Part shown: positions 7,993 to 15,253 of the stretch, piece by piece | How positions within the stretch are numbered: position 1 is the first letter of the stretch | Layout: the number at the start of each line of letters is the position of its first letter | Assembly (NCBI GenBank): GCA_049325415.1 | Contig: JBMOLL010000058.1 | Location: forward strand, 10,766 to 74,765 | DNA length: 64,000 nucleotides | Origin: JBMOLL01 sp049325415 | GTDB taxonomy: Bacteria > Bacteroidota > Bacteroidia > Bacteroidales > GCA-2748055 | Reading direction: 5' to 3' | Notes under the pieces: generated by a model | Told to the model about the DNA's origin: nothing | The model's database searches: none | Seen by the model: the letters and a program-made list of their open reading frames with translations, nothing else | Made by a program: the position numbers and the translations under genes

Positions 7993-9369
7993 ATGGAACT
8001 TCCCTTCGCAGAACCCTATAAGATAAAAATGACCGAACCCATTTACCGCTCGGAGCCTTCCGAGAGGGAAAAATGGATCCGCGCAGCCGGTTATAACCTG
8101 TTCAGGCTGAAAAGCGACCAGGTGTACATCGATCTTCTCACCGACAGCGGGACCGGTGCCATGAGCCAGGAGCAATGGTCAGCCATCATGTCGGGAGATG
8201 AATCCTATGCAGGCAGCCGGTCTTTTTTCGAACTCAGGGACACGATCACGGAGCTTACGGGCTTCCCTCATGTCCTCCCCACACACCAGGGCCGTGCCGC
8301 CGAAAACGTGCTGTTTTCCGTAATGATAAAGGAGGGAGACCTTGTGCCCGGAAATGCACATTTCGACACCACCAAGGGACATATTGAGTTTCGCAAAGCC
8401 GTGGCTTTCGATTGTACGATCGATGAAGCCGCCGATTCACGGATTGATCATCCCTTTAAAGGAAATGTGGACATCCGGAAAATGGAAAACCTCGTGGAGG
8501 TTTACGGAAGAAAAAAAATCCCCATGATCATCGTGACGATCACCTGCAATTCGACCGGCGGACAACCGGTGAGCATGGCCAATCTGAAACAGGTCAGGGC
8601 TTTTGCCGACCGGTACGAAATCCCCGTTATCTTCGACTCTGCAAGGTTTGCAGAAAACGCCTGGTTTATCAAACAACGTGAAGAGGGATACCGGGACCGT
8701 TCCATCAGGGAGATCGTAAAAGAGATGTTCAGCTATGCCGACGGCATGACCATGAGCAGCAAGAAGGACGGGCTGGTGAACATCGGGGGTTTCATCGCTC
8801 TGCGGGATGAAAAACTTTACCGGGAGGCTTCCACCTTTAATATCATGTACGAAGGATACCTGACCTATGGTGGAATGGCAGGAAGGGATATGGCCGCACT
8901 GGCCAGAGGCCTTATGGAGAGCACCACCGAAACTTATCTCGACAGCAGGATCGGGCAGGTGCGCTACCTGGGCGAAAAACTAAAATCCTTTCATGTGCCT
9001 GTACTTGAGCCCTTTGGCGGTCATGCAATCTTTGTTGATGCCATCAGGTTTCTCCCCCATGTACGAAAAGAGGAATTTATTGCCCAGACGCTCGCCATCG
9101 AGATATACAGGGAAGGCGGAGTGCGCGGAGTGGAGATCGGGACGCTGCTTGCCGACCGTGATCCGCAGACCCGGGAAAACCGCTATCCGGCTCTGGAGAT
9201 GGTCAGGCTGACGATACCCCGGCGGGTTTATACCTCGGATCATATGGATTATGTAGCCGTGGTGCTGGGTAATGTATATGAAAGAAGAGACAGTATCAGG
9301 AAGGGTTACCGGATTATTTCCGAAGCCCCGATAATGAGGCACTTCACCATCGAACTGGAGAAAGTCTGA
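7993..9369 (+). CDS. tnaA: Tryptophanase (L-tryptophan indole-lyase)
   Basis: 458 residues, full length for the beta-eliminating lyase family. PLP lysine is K258 in MSSKKDG; the region SARFAENAWFIKQRE matches tryptophanase closely. The family splits into tryptophanase and tyrosine phenol-lyase; here the substrate-discriminating position in GVRGVEIG is Ile, as in tryptophanase, where phenol-lyase has Arg in the equivalent MERG. The reaction is Trp + H2O to indole + pyruvate + NH3 in the cytoplasm, feeding pyruvate to fermentation. No aromatic amino acid permease is adjacent. Together with the 2-oxoacid oxidoreductase and arylacetate-CoA ligase further on, it points to amino-acid catabolism. 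Confidence 0.92.
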   Translation: MELPFAEPYKIKMTEPIYRSEPSEREKWIRAAGYNLFRLKSDQVYIDLLTDSGTGAMSQEQWSAIMSGDESYAGSRSFFELRDTITELTGFPHVLPTHQGRAAENVLFSVMIKEGDLVPGNAHFDTTKGHIEFRKAVAFDCTIDEAADSRIDHPFKGNVDIRKMENLVEVYGRKKIPMIIVTITCNSTGGQPVSMANLKQVRAFADRYEIPVIFDSARFAENAWFIKQREEGYRDRSIREIVKEMFSYADGMTMSSKKDGLVNIGGFIALRDEKLYREASTFNIMYEGYLTYGGMAGRDMAALARGLMESTTETYLDSRIGQVRYLGEKLKSFHVPVLEPFGGHAIFVDAIRFLPHVRKEEFIAQTLAIEIYREGGVRGVEIGTLLADRDPQTRENRYPALEMVRLTIPRRVYTSDHMDYVAVVLGNVYERRDSIRKGYRIISEAPIMRHFTIELEKV

Positions 9370-9414
9370 CGATCTGCCATAAAAGCAGCTTGAAAATGGC
9401 TCCTGGGGGCCGGA

Positions 9415-9621
9415 TCAGGGAACGAGTTTTACCGAACGGTCTTCGATCATTCCCTGCAACTGGCTCAGTAGCGACTGTTCCATCGGATCGATATGGCCAT
9501 CAGCGGTAGCCTGGTGAAGTATTTCATCATACTCTGCCCTGGTGAGTTTACCATCGTCTATCGCCTTTTCAATTTTTGCGCGTAAAATATCTGCGCTCCG
9601 GGTATGTCTTGTTGTATCCAT
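9415..9621 (-). CDS. Small conserved-looking protein, unknown function
   Basis: 68 residues, predicted mostly helical and acidic: an N-terminal helix with AKIEKAIDDGKLT, then RAEYDEILHQATADGHIDPMEQSLLSQLQ. The DGHID-x-x-E pattern resembles a loop between helices in TerB-like or EF-hand-like small proteins, but I cannot assign a family. The Bacteroidetes -7 element TATCTTTG (9641-9648) sits 20 bp upstream of the ATG, which supports it being a real, separately transcribed gene. It lies 62 bp from the following hybrid kinase gene stop and converges with tnaA. Confidence 0.6.
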   Translation of the reverse strand: MDTTRHTRSADILRAKIEKAIDDGKLTRAEYDEILHQATADGHIDPMEQSLLSQLQGMIEDRSVKLVP

Positions 9622-9640
9622 TTTTTAAATAAAACTTAAG

Positions 9641-9648
9641 CAAAGATA
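9641..9648 (-). promoter_or_regulatory. -7 element for the 68-residue protein gene
   Basis: TATCTTTG on the minus strand is an exact TAnnTTTG match 20 bp before the start codon. A TTG lies only 16 nt upstream of it (TTA at 19 nt), so the -33 element is imperfect. Confidence 0.45.
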
Positions 9649-9683
9649 CGGAGTAAATATAAGTCAATAACACTTTTTTTTGC

Positions 9684-12443
9684 CTATTGTTCTGTCCCGC
9701 CCCGGGTCAGACCGATCCGGTCTCCAAAGTACTGGGCAATCCTGGCCCTGAGAGCCTCCGGCGCTACCGGTTTTACCACATAATCATTGCATCCGGCTTT
9801 TATTGCTTTTTCACGGTCTCCTGACAGGGCATAGGCCGACTGTGCTATGATCACCACTTCCGGGTTCATCTCCCTGATCCGCCTTGTGGCTTCATAGCCG
9901 TCCATATCCGGCATTTTTATATCCATCAGCACAAGGTCAAAGCCGGGATGTTCTTTAAACCGGCGGACAGCCTCTCCCCCGGTAGAAGCACAGACGACCG
10001 CGCTGGCAAAATCCTGGGCCATGATACTGAGCAGGTTCATCGAGACCTCTTCATCCTCGGCAATCAATACCCTGATTCCGGCAGGCGATGATTCCCGGAA
10101 GCCATTGTCATTCTCCTCCTTGTCTTGCTCTGCCTTTTCAGAAGCAATGTACGGTATGGTAAAATAAAAGTCAGATCCCTGATTGACTACAGACTCGACC
10201 CGTATGGTTCCTCCCAGCATCTCCACATAGGCCCGGGAAATTGAAAGACCCAGGCCGGCACCTTCATAGTTTTTGGTCATGGAAAGATCGGCCTGCACAA
10301 AGCGCTCGAAAATGGAATCCAGTTTCTCTTCAGGTATTCCGGTCCCGCTGTCGCTGACAAAAAATTCGAGCACCTGGTCCCTGAGTTCATAACCGAAGCG
10401 TATGGATCCCTTAAAGGTGAATTTCACTGCATTTTTAACCAGGTTTATCAGGATGGCAAGCAGTTTTTCCCTGTCGGTTTCAATGTATGAATGCGGGGGC
10501 TCAAGTGTTTTGCTGACGGAGATGCTCAAACCCTTGCCGGAAACTTCCGGACCGAAGAAATCATGTACATAATCCAGTTGTTCATTGATATCCACCGATG
10601 ACAGTTCCACCTCCATCTGTCCCGACTCAACTTTCGAAATATCAATAAGATCGTTGATGATACTGAGCATTCTTAAGCCGCTCTTCCGGATGATATCGAG
10701 ATACTCATCTTTTTTCTCCCCGGTCAGATCGCTCCTTTTCAGTAGTTCGGCAAAACCCAGGATCCCGTTCATGGGCGTCCTGATCTCGTGACTCATATTA
10801 GCAAGGAAAGCCGATTTAAGCCGATCCGACTCCTGGGCTTTTTCAAGGGCGACGCGGAGTTCCTCCTCGGCACGGTATCGCTCCGTCATGTCTCTTATGA
10901 AGGTCTGATAGGTTGAATCAGGCATCAGCTTTGTGTTCATTTCAATCGGGATCAGCCTGCCATCCCTGGTCTTTAACAGCCGGTTGTTTCTCACGGTTTC
11001 GCCCTGTTGAAGCAGGTCGTATCTGAGGGGAACTTTCGATAGTTCTTCATCGGAGAAAAGCGCCCGGATATTGCAGCTGAGCAATTCTTCCTTGCTGTAA
11101 CCTGTGAGCCTTGCCGCCTGCTCATTGACGCCGATGATGGCTCCGTTCGGATCTCCCAGCAGGATGGCATCCACAGCCAGATCGATCAGTGATTTGAATT
11201 TAAGTTCACTCTGCTGAAGTGCGCTTTCCGCTTCCCTCCGTTCTGAAATATCTTCCACAATCCCAATACCGCCGTCCACCTCACCGTTTTCATTAAAGAC
11301 GGCGTTAAACATAACCCTGACCGGCGTAGTCTTATTCCCGGTTACCGAGGTGTAATCCCCTTCATAAACTGTGGTTTTCCCCTCAAGGGTTCCTGCAAGG
11401 TTGGCAACGATCTGTTTGTTCTGCAACCGGTGCATATCCAGTCCTATCAGGGCCTTTCGCGATGAACCGATGATCCCGATGAATATGTCGTTGCATTCGG
11501 TAATGATCCCCTGGCTGTTGAACTGGAAGATGCCCAGGGGGGCATTCTCAAAAATTGAGCGGTACTTTTCCTCGCTCTGTCTGGTCTGGCGGAGTGAGTC
11601 CTTACGTGCAGAAATATCCCTTGCGATAATAACGATACCTGAGGGTTCTTCGCTATGATTCCGGATAAATTCAACATTCACTTCCATGTCGAATTCAGAG
11701 CCATCGACCCTTCTGGCTGTATATTCTGCCGGACCACTTACACCGTATTTCATCAGAAGATCAAATCTCCGGCGCACGGTGTCATGCTCACTGCTCCGGA
11801 TGAAGTCCAGGATCGAACGGCCAAGGATCTGGTCCTCATTATTATAGCCAAAAGCTTCGTAGGTTTTCGGAGAAACGAAATAGATGTTCAGCTGGAGGTC
11901 GGCGAAAATGATGAGATCGGGTGATGCATTGAAAATGGAACGGTAAACGGCTTCTGTCTCGAGAAGTTCCCTTTCCATTTTTTTCTTGTCGCTTATATCA
12001 AAAATAATGGAATGGATGTACTCCCTGTCATTCATATAAACCGTGGCAGAGAACACTTCCACATCCCTTACGGATCCATCGGCCCGGCGGTGCCGGAACT
12101 CAAAGTGGCTTTTCCGGTCGGGACGGATGGAGTTAATGATCTCTCTGATTTTTTGCGGATCAAGGGTATTGATCTGTTCAATGCGCATTGTTCTCATCTC
12201 CTCCCTTGACCAGCCATAGAACTGGAGTGCCGACTGATTGACCTCCAGAATCTGTCCTGTTTCCCGGTCAAATATTAATTGAACAGCACTTTGATCTTTC
12301 GAAAATGCTGTCATGGAATAACTATCCAGGTTTGTACCCCTTTTAACCATAGTAGTTTTAATCACACCCTGCGAATCCCGGCTCTGCTTAACTCCCGGCC
12401 GGTTTACCTGTCCCTCAGAACCGGCGAAGCCGGATGAAAGCAA
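9684..12443 (-). CDS. PAS-rich hybrid histidine kinase/response regulator
   Basis: 919 residues, no membrane segments seen, so a cytoplasmic sensor. About four PAS domains span residues 48-525 (starts visible at DRETGQILEVNQSA, DLQLNIYFVSP, NSQGIITECND and DPNGAIIGVNE). HisKA carries phospho-acceptor H552 in MSHEIRTPMNG, followed by the HATPase domain with DSGTGIP and GAGLGLSI motifs, then a C-terminal receiver with D841 in LMDIKMPDMDG. No DNA-binding output domain, so output must pass to another protein. Alternative starts are Met32 and Met44, both before PAS1; I keep the longest because a candidate promoter lies just upstream. No partner regulator adjoins it. Confidence 0.9.
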   Translation of the reverse strand: MLSSGFAGSEGQVNRPGVKQSRDSQGVIKTTMVKRGTNLDSYSMTAFSKDQSAVQLIFDRETGQILEVNQSALQFYGWSREEMRTMRIEQINTLDPQKIREIINSIRPDRKSHFEFRHRRADGSVRDVEVFSATVYMNDREYIHSIIFDISDKKKMERELLETEAVYRSIFNASPDLIIFADLQLNIYFVSPKTYEAFGYNNEDQILGRSILDFIRSSEHDTVRRRFDLLMKYGVSGPAEYTARRVDGSEFDMEVNVEFIRNHSEEPSGIVIIARDISARKDSLRQTRQSEEKYRSIFENAPLGIFQFNSQGIITECNDIFIGIIGSSRKALIGLDMHRLQNKQIVANLAGTLEGKTTVYEGDYTSVTGNKTTPVRVMFNAVFNENGEVDGGIGIVEDISERREAESALQQSELKFKSLIDLAVDAILLGDPNGAIIGVNEQAARLTGYSKEELLSCNIRALFSDEELSKVPLRYDLLQQGETVRNNRLLKTRDGRLIPIEMNTKLMPDSTYQTFIRDMTERYRAEEELRVALEKAQESDRLKSAFLANMSHEIRTPMNGILGFAELLKRSDLTGEKKDEYLDIIRKSGLRMLSIINDLIDISKVESGQMEVELSSVDINEQLDYVHDFFGPEVSGKGLSISVSKTLEPPHSYIETDREKLLAILINLVKNAVKFTFKGSIRFGYELRDQVLEFFVSDSGTGIPEEKLDSIFERFVQADLSMTKNYEGAGLGLSISRAYVEMLGGTIRVESVVNQGSDFYFTIPYIASEKAEQDKEENDNGFRESSPAGIRVLIAEDEEVSMNLLSIMAQDFASAVVCASTGGEAVRRFKEHPGFDLVLMDIKMPDMDGYEATRRIREMNPEVVIIAQSAYALSGDREKAIKAGCNDYVVKPVAPEALRARIAQYFGDRIGLTRGGTEQ

Positions 12444-12785
12444 TTTGCTAATTTTTTTTGACTTTTTTCATTATAAAGAAAGAAAACAGCAAAGGTTTTA
12501 ATGAAGTAAACTGCATTTCAAAAAGCGGGAGTATTCAGGCAGAACCGGTTCCGTAAGCTGGTTCAGTCATAAAAGGCTGATGGCAGATTATCTTACCGAC
12601 GTGTCGCAAATACGGACCTGACGATTAACATTTAACACGTTCATTTGTTAAACCGAAGTTATTCAGCAGGTGCCGAAGGATTGAGGCGAACTATCTGAAT
12701 TAGTTGGGTTAAAAAGAACAGAAGAATTTTTAAGAATATTCGTATTTGCCGATAATAACACGATCTTTGCGCCCCGGAAATAATT
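12444..12785. other. Intergenic region between hybrid kinase and MATE genes
   Basis: 342 bp between divergent genes. Contains the candidate kinase promoter (12490-12521) and an inverted repeat TTTAACA (12631-12637) / TGTTAAA (12646-12652) with an 8-bp spacer that could be an operator for the MATE gene. A near-consensus -7 element GATCTTTG (12762-12769) precedes the MATE start by 16 bp, with TTC 20 nt upstream of it. No RNA gene or convincing small ORF seen. Confidence 0.4.
12490..12521 (-). promoter_or_regulatory. Candidate promoter for PAS hybrid kinase
   Basis: Minus strand TTTTTG (ending 12519) followed after 21 nt by AACCTTTG (12497-12490), one mismatch from TAnnTTTG. It would give a leader of about 40 nt to the start at 12443. 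Confidence 0.4.
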
Positions 12786-14147
12786 ATGAAGGATTTTACA
12801 GAAGGAAAGATTGGAAAGCAGATCATGGCTTTCGCCATGCCCATGCTTATTGGACAGCTTTTTCAGCAGTTATACAGCTTTGTTGACCAGATTATTGTAG
12901 GCAGGTTCCTTGGCAAGGAAGCCCTGGCTGCAGTTGGTGCTTCTTTTCCGATAATCTTCACCCTGATCGCCTTGATCGTGGGTATAGCATCGGGAGGGAC
13001 AGTAGTGATCTCCCAGTTTTTCGGTGCAAAGAATTTTGAAAAGGTCAAACGTGCCATTGATACACTTTTCATTATCCTGGCAGGTGCGGCAGTGCTCCTG
13101 ACCGCGATAGGCATCACATTTTCCGAACAGATATTCACGCTGATCCAGCTTCCCCCAGAGATCCTTCCCCAGGCAAACACCTACCTGACGATCTATATTT
13201 CCGGGCTTTTCGTTTTTTTCGGATATAACGCCATTGCCTCAGTTCTGAGGGGAATGGGTGATTCCATGACACCTCTCTGGTTCCTGATTATTGCCACCGT
13301 GCTGAATATCGGACTTGATCTTCTGTTCATCCTGGTGTTCAAAATGGGCGTGGCGGGAGCAGCCATCGCAACGGTGATCTCACAGGGTGTTGCCTTCGTG
13401 GTGGCAGTGATCTATCTCAATAAACATCACCCGGTAATCAAGTTTAATATCAGGGATTTTTCTTTCGACCGGGAAATTTTCCGGCAAAGCATCCGGATCG
13501 GACTGCCAACCGGCCTGCAACAGACCTTCGTCGCCGTTGGGATGCTGGCACTGATGGGAATCGTTAATACTTTTGGAACGGACGTGGTGGCTGCTTACAC
13601 CGCTGCCGGACGGATCGATAGTCTGGCCGTGATCCCCTCCATGATCTTTTCACAGGCCCTCTCGACCTTTGTCGGACAGAATATCGGCGCCAACCGCATT
13701 GAAAGGGTCAGTTCCGGGATGTGGAAGACCATGATAATGTCATATGCCATTGCCCTGGTCATGACCCTGGTTATAATTGTACTTAAAAAGCCCCTGATGG
13801 GTATGTTCACGGAAGATGCCGATGTAATCCGGATCGGCGGCGAATATCTGACGATTGTATCCTCTTTCTATCTCTTTTTCACCACTATGTTTATCCTGAA
13901 CGGCGTGATGCGCGGTGCAGGCGACACGCTGGTGCCGATGTTTTTCTCTCTTTTCTCGCTCTGGATCATACGTATCCCGGTAGCCTATTTCCTTTCACGG
14001 CATATCGGTGAAGCGGGGATCTGGTGGTCGATCCCGGTAGGCTGGGGAGCGGGAATGGTTCTGCAGATCCTATATTACCGCATGGGCCTCTGGAAACGCA
14101 AATCAGTTGTAAGACCGGAAATACTTGCAGAAGATTTACCCGATTAG
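12786..14147 (+). CDS. MATE-family efflux transporter
   Basis: 453 residues with about twelve hydrophobic segments in two homologous halves, each starting with the MatE pattern (LFQQLYSFVDQIIVGRFLG in the first; the second half has GLQQTFVAVGMLALMGIVN). Proteins of this type export cationic drugs, dyes or metabolites in exchange for Na+ or H+ at the inner membrane. Length is standard. The substrate cannot be read from sequence. Its TAG stop overlaps the TAA stop of the convergent receiver-kinase gene by two bases, so the two genes are tightly packed tail to tail. Confidence 0.92.
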   Translation: MKDFTEGKIGKQIMAFAMPMLIGQLFQQLYSFVDQIIVGRFLGKEALAAVGASFPIIFTLIALIVGIASGGTVVISQFFGAKNFEKVKRAIDTLFIILAGAAVLLTAIGITFSEQIFTLIQLPPEILPQANTYLTIYISGLFVFFGYNAIASVLRGMGDSMTPLWFLIIATVLNIGLDLLFILVFKMGVAGAAIATVISQGVAFVVAVIYLNKHHPVIKFNIRDFSFDREIFRQSIRIGLPTGLQQTFVAVGMLALMGIVNTFGTDVVAAYTAAGRIDSLAVIPSMIFSQALSTFVGQNIGANRIERVSSGMWKTMIMSYAIALVMTLVIIVLKKPLMGMFTEDADVIRIGGEYLTIVSSFYLFFTTMFILNGVMRGAGDTLVPMFFSLFSLWIIRIPVAYFLSRHIGEAGIWWSIPVGWGAGMVLQILYYRMGLWKRKSVVRPEILAEDLPD

Positions 14148-15253
14148 CCCTGCGGAACCGAAAAGGAAAAGGTACTGCCCTCCCCTTCTTCACTGCTCAC
14201 GGAGATCCGGCCTCCGTTCAGTTTAACAAACTCTGAGCAGAGGATCAGCCCAAGACCTGTGCCCGACTCTTCCTGCGTTCCGGGGGTTGAATAGGCATGG
14301 CCGATCCGGAATAGCGTATCAAGCCGGCTGGCCGGAATTCCGAGGCCTGTGTCACTGACCGAAATTACGGCCATCTGCTTTCCGCCTTCGTTCTCCAATG
14401 ATGACCCGATGGTTATGCCCCCGTCGTCGGAGGTAAACTTGATACCATTGGAAATCAGATTTCTGATTACCGTTTCCAGCATATTCCTGTCGGCAAATAC
14501 CATCTGGCCGTTGCCGATCTGGTTGTCGATCCGTATATTCTTCTTCTCGGCCCCCTGCCTGAGCAACTGAATTACACTCTCTACCACCGGACGTATCTCA
14601 AAGACGGAGGGTTCAAAATCGATCTTCCCACCCTGGGCTCTCGACCAGATCAGCAGGTTTTCCAGCAGGGCATAGGCAGCACGGGCAGAATCATACAGGG
14701 TGGTAATCAGGATTTCCTTTCTTTCTTCGGAATAAGTGCCGAACCTGGTGTTCAGCAATTCGGCCAGCGTCAGGATTGCACCCATCGGGTTCTTAAGATC
14801 ATGGGAGATGATGGAAAAGAATTTATCCTTGGTTCTATTCAGATCCAGCAGGTCATCCCTCATCTGTTTGATTGACAGATGCGTTTTAACCCTGGCTACC
14901 AGTTCCACACTTTCAAAAGGCTTGGTTACATAGTCGACCGCCCCGAGACTGAATCCCTTCACAATGTCCTCCTTGTCCACCCTGGCTGTAAGGAAGATCA
15001 CAGGAATATTCCGGGTTTCATCCTTCATCTTCAACCTCCTGCAGGTCTCAAAGCCATCCATTTCAGGCATCATCACATCAAGAAGGATCAGGTCCGGAAG
15101 TGCTTCCTCTACAAACTCCAAAACCTGGATACCGTTGGAAGCAAAAGCGATCTCTGTTTCCACCTCCTGCCTGAGAATACTGCCCAGCAACTGAAGGTTC
15201 TTCGGAACATCATCAGCCACAAGTATTAAAGGTCTCCTTTTTTCTTCAGTCAT
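14144..15253 (-). CDS. Receiver-histidine kinase protein (REC-HisKA-HATPase)
   Basis: 369 residues. An N-terminal receiver (1-125) has D59 in LILLDVMMPEMDG and K111 in VTKPFE; HisKA follows with H151 in ISHDLKNPMGA; the ATPase domain ends the protein with DTGLGIP and GTGLGLI. No sensory domain, so it is likely switched by phosphorylation of its own receiver. Its start overlaps the stop of the upstream 967-residue hybrid kinase by 8 bp, so the pair is translationally coupled and probably forms one phosphorelay: the upstream kinase would phosphorylate this receiver, which then modulates the second kinase. Final output protein unknown. Confidence 0.88.
   Translation of the reverse strand: MTEEKRRPLILVADDVPKNLQLLGSILRQEVETEIAFASNGIQVLEFVEEALPDLILLDVMMPEMDGFETCRRLKMKDETRNIPVIFLTARVDKEDIVKGFSLGAVDYVTKPFESVELVARVKTHLSIKQMRDDLLDLNRTKDKFFSIISHDLKNPMGAILTLAELLNTRFGTYSEERKEILITTLYDSARAAYALLENLLIWSRAQGGKIDFEPSVFEIRPVVESVIQLLRQGAEKKNIRIDNQIGNGQMVFADRNMLETVIRNLISNGIKFTSDDGGITIGSSLENEGGKQMAVISVSDTGLGIPASRLDTLFRIGHAYSTPGTQEESGTGLGLILCSEFVKLNGGRISVSSEEGEGSTFSFSVPQG

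Noticed and set aside
7993..9369. Tyrosine phenol-lyase instead of tryptophanase
   Set aside because: The discriminating Arg of phenol-lyase (in MERG) is Ile here (VEIG), and the SARFAENAWFIKQRE region follows tryptophanase.
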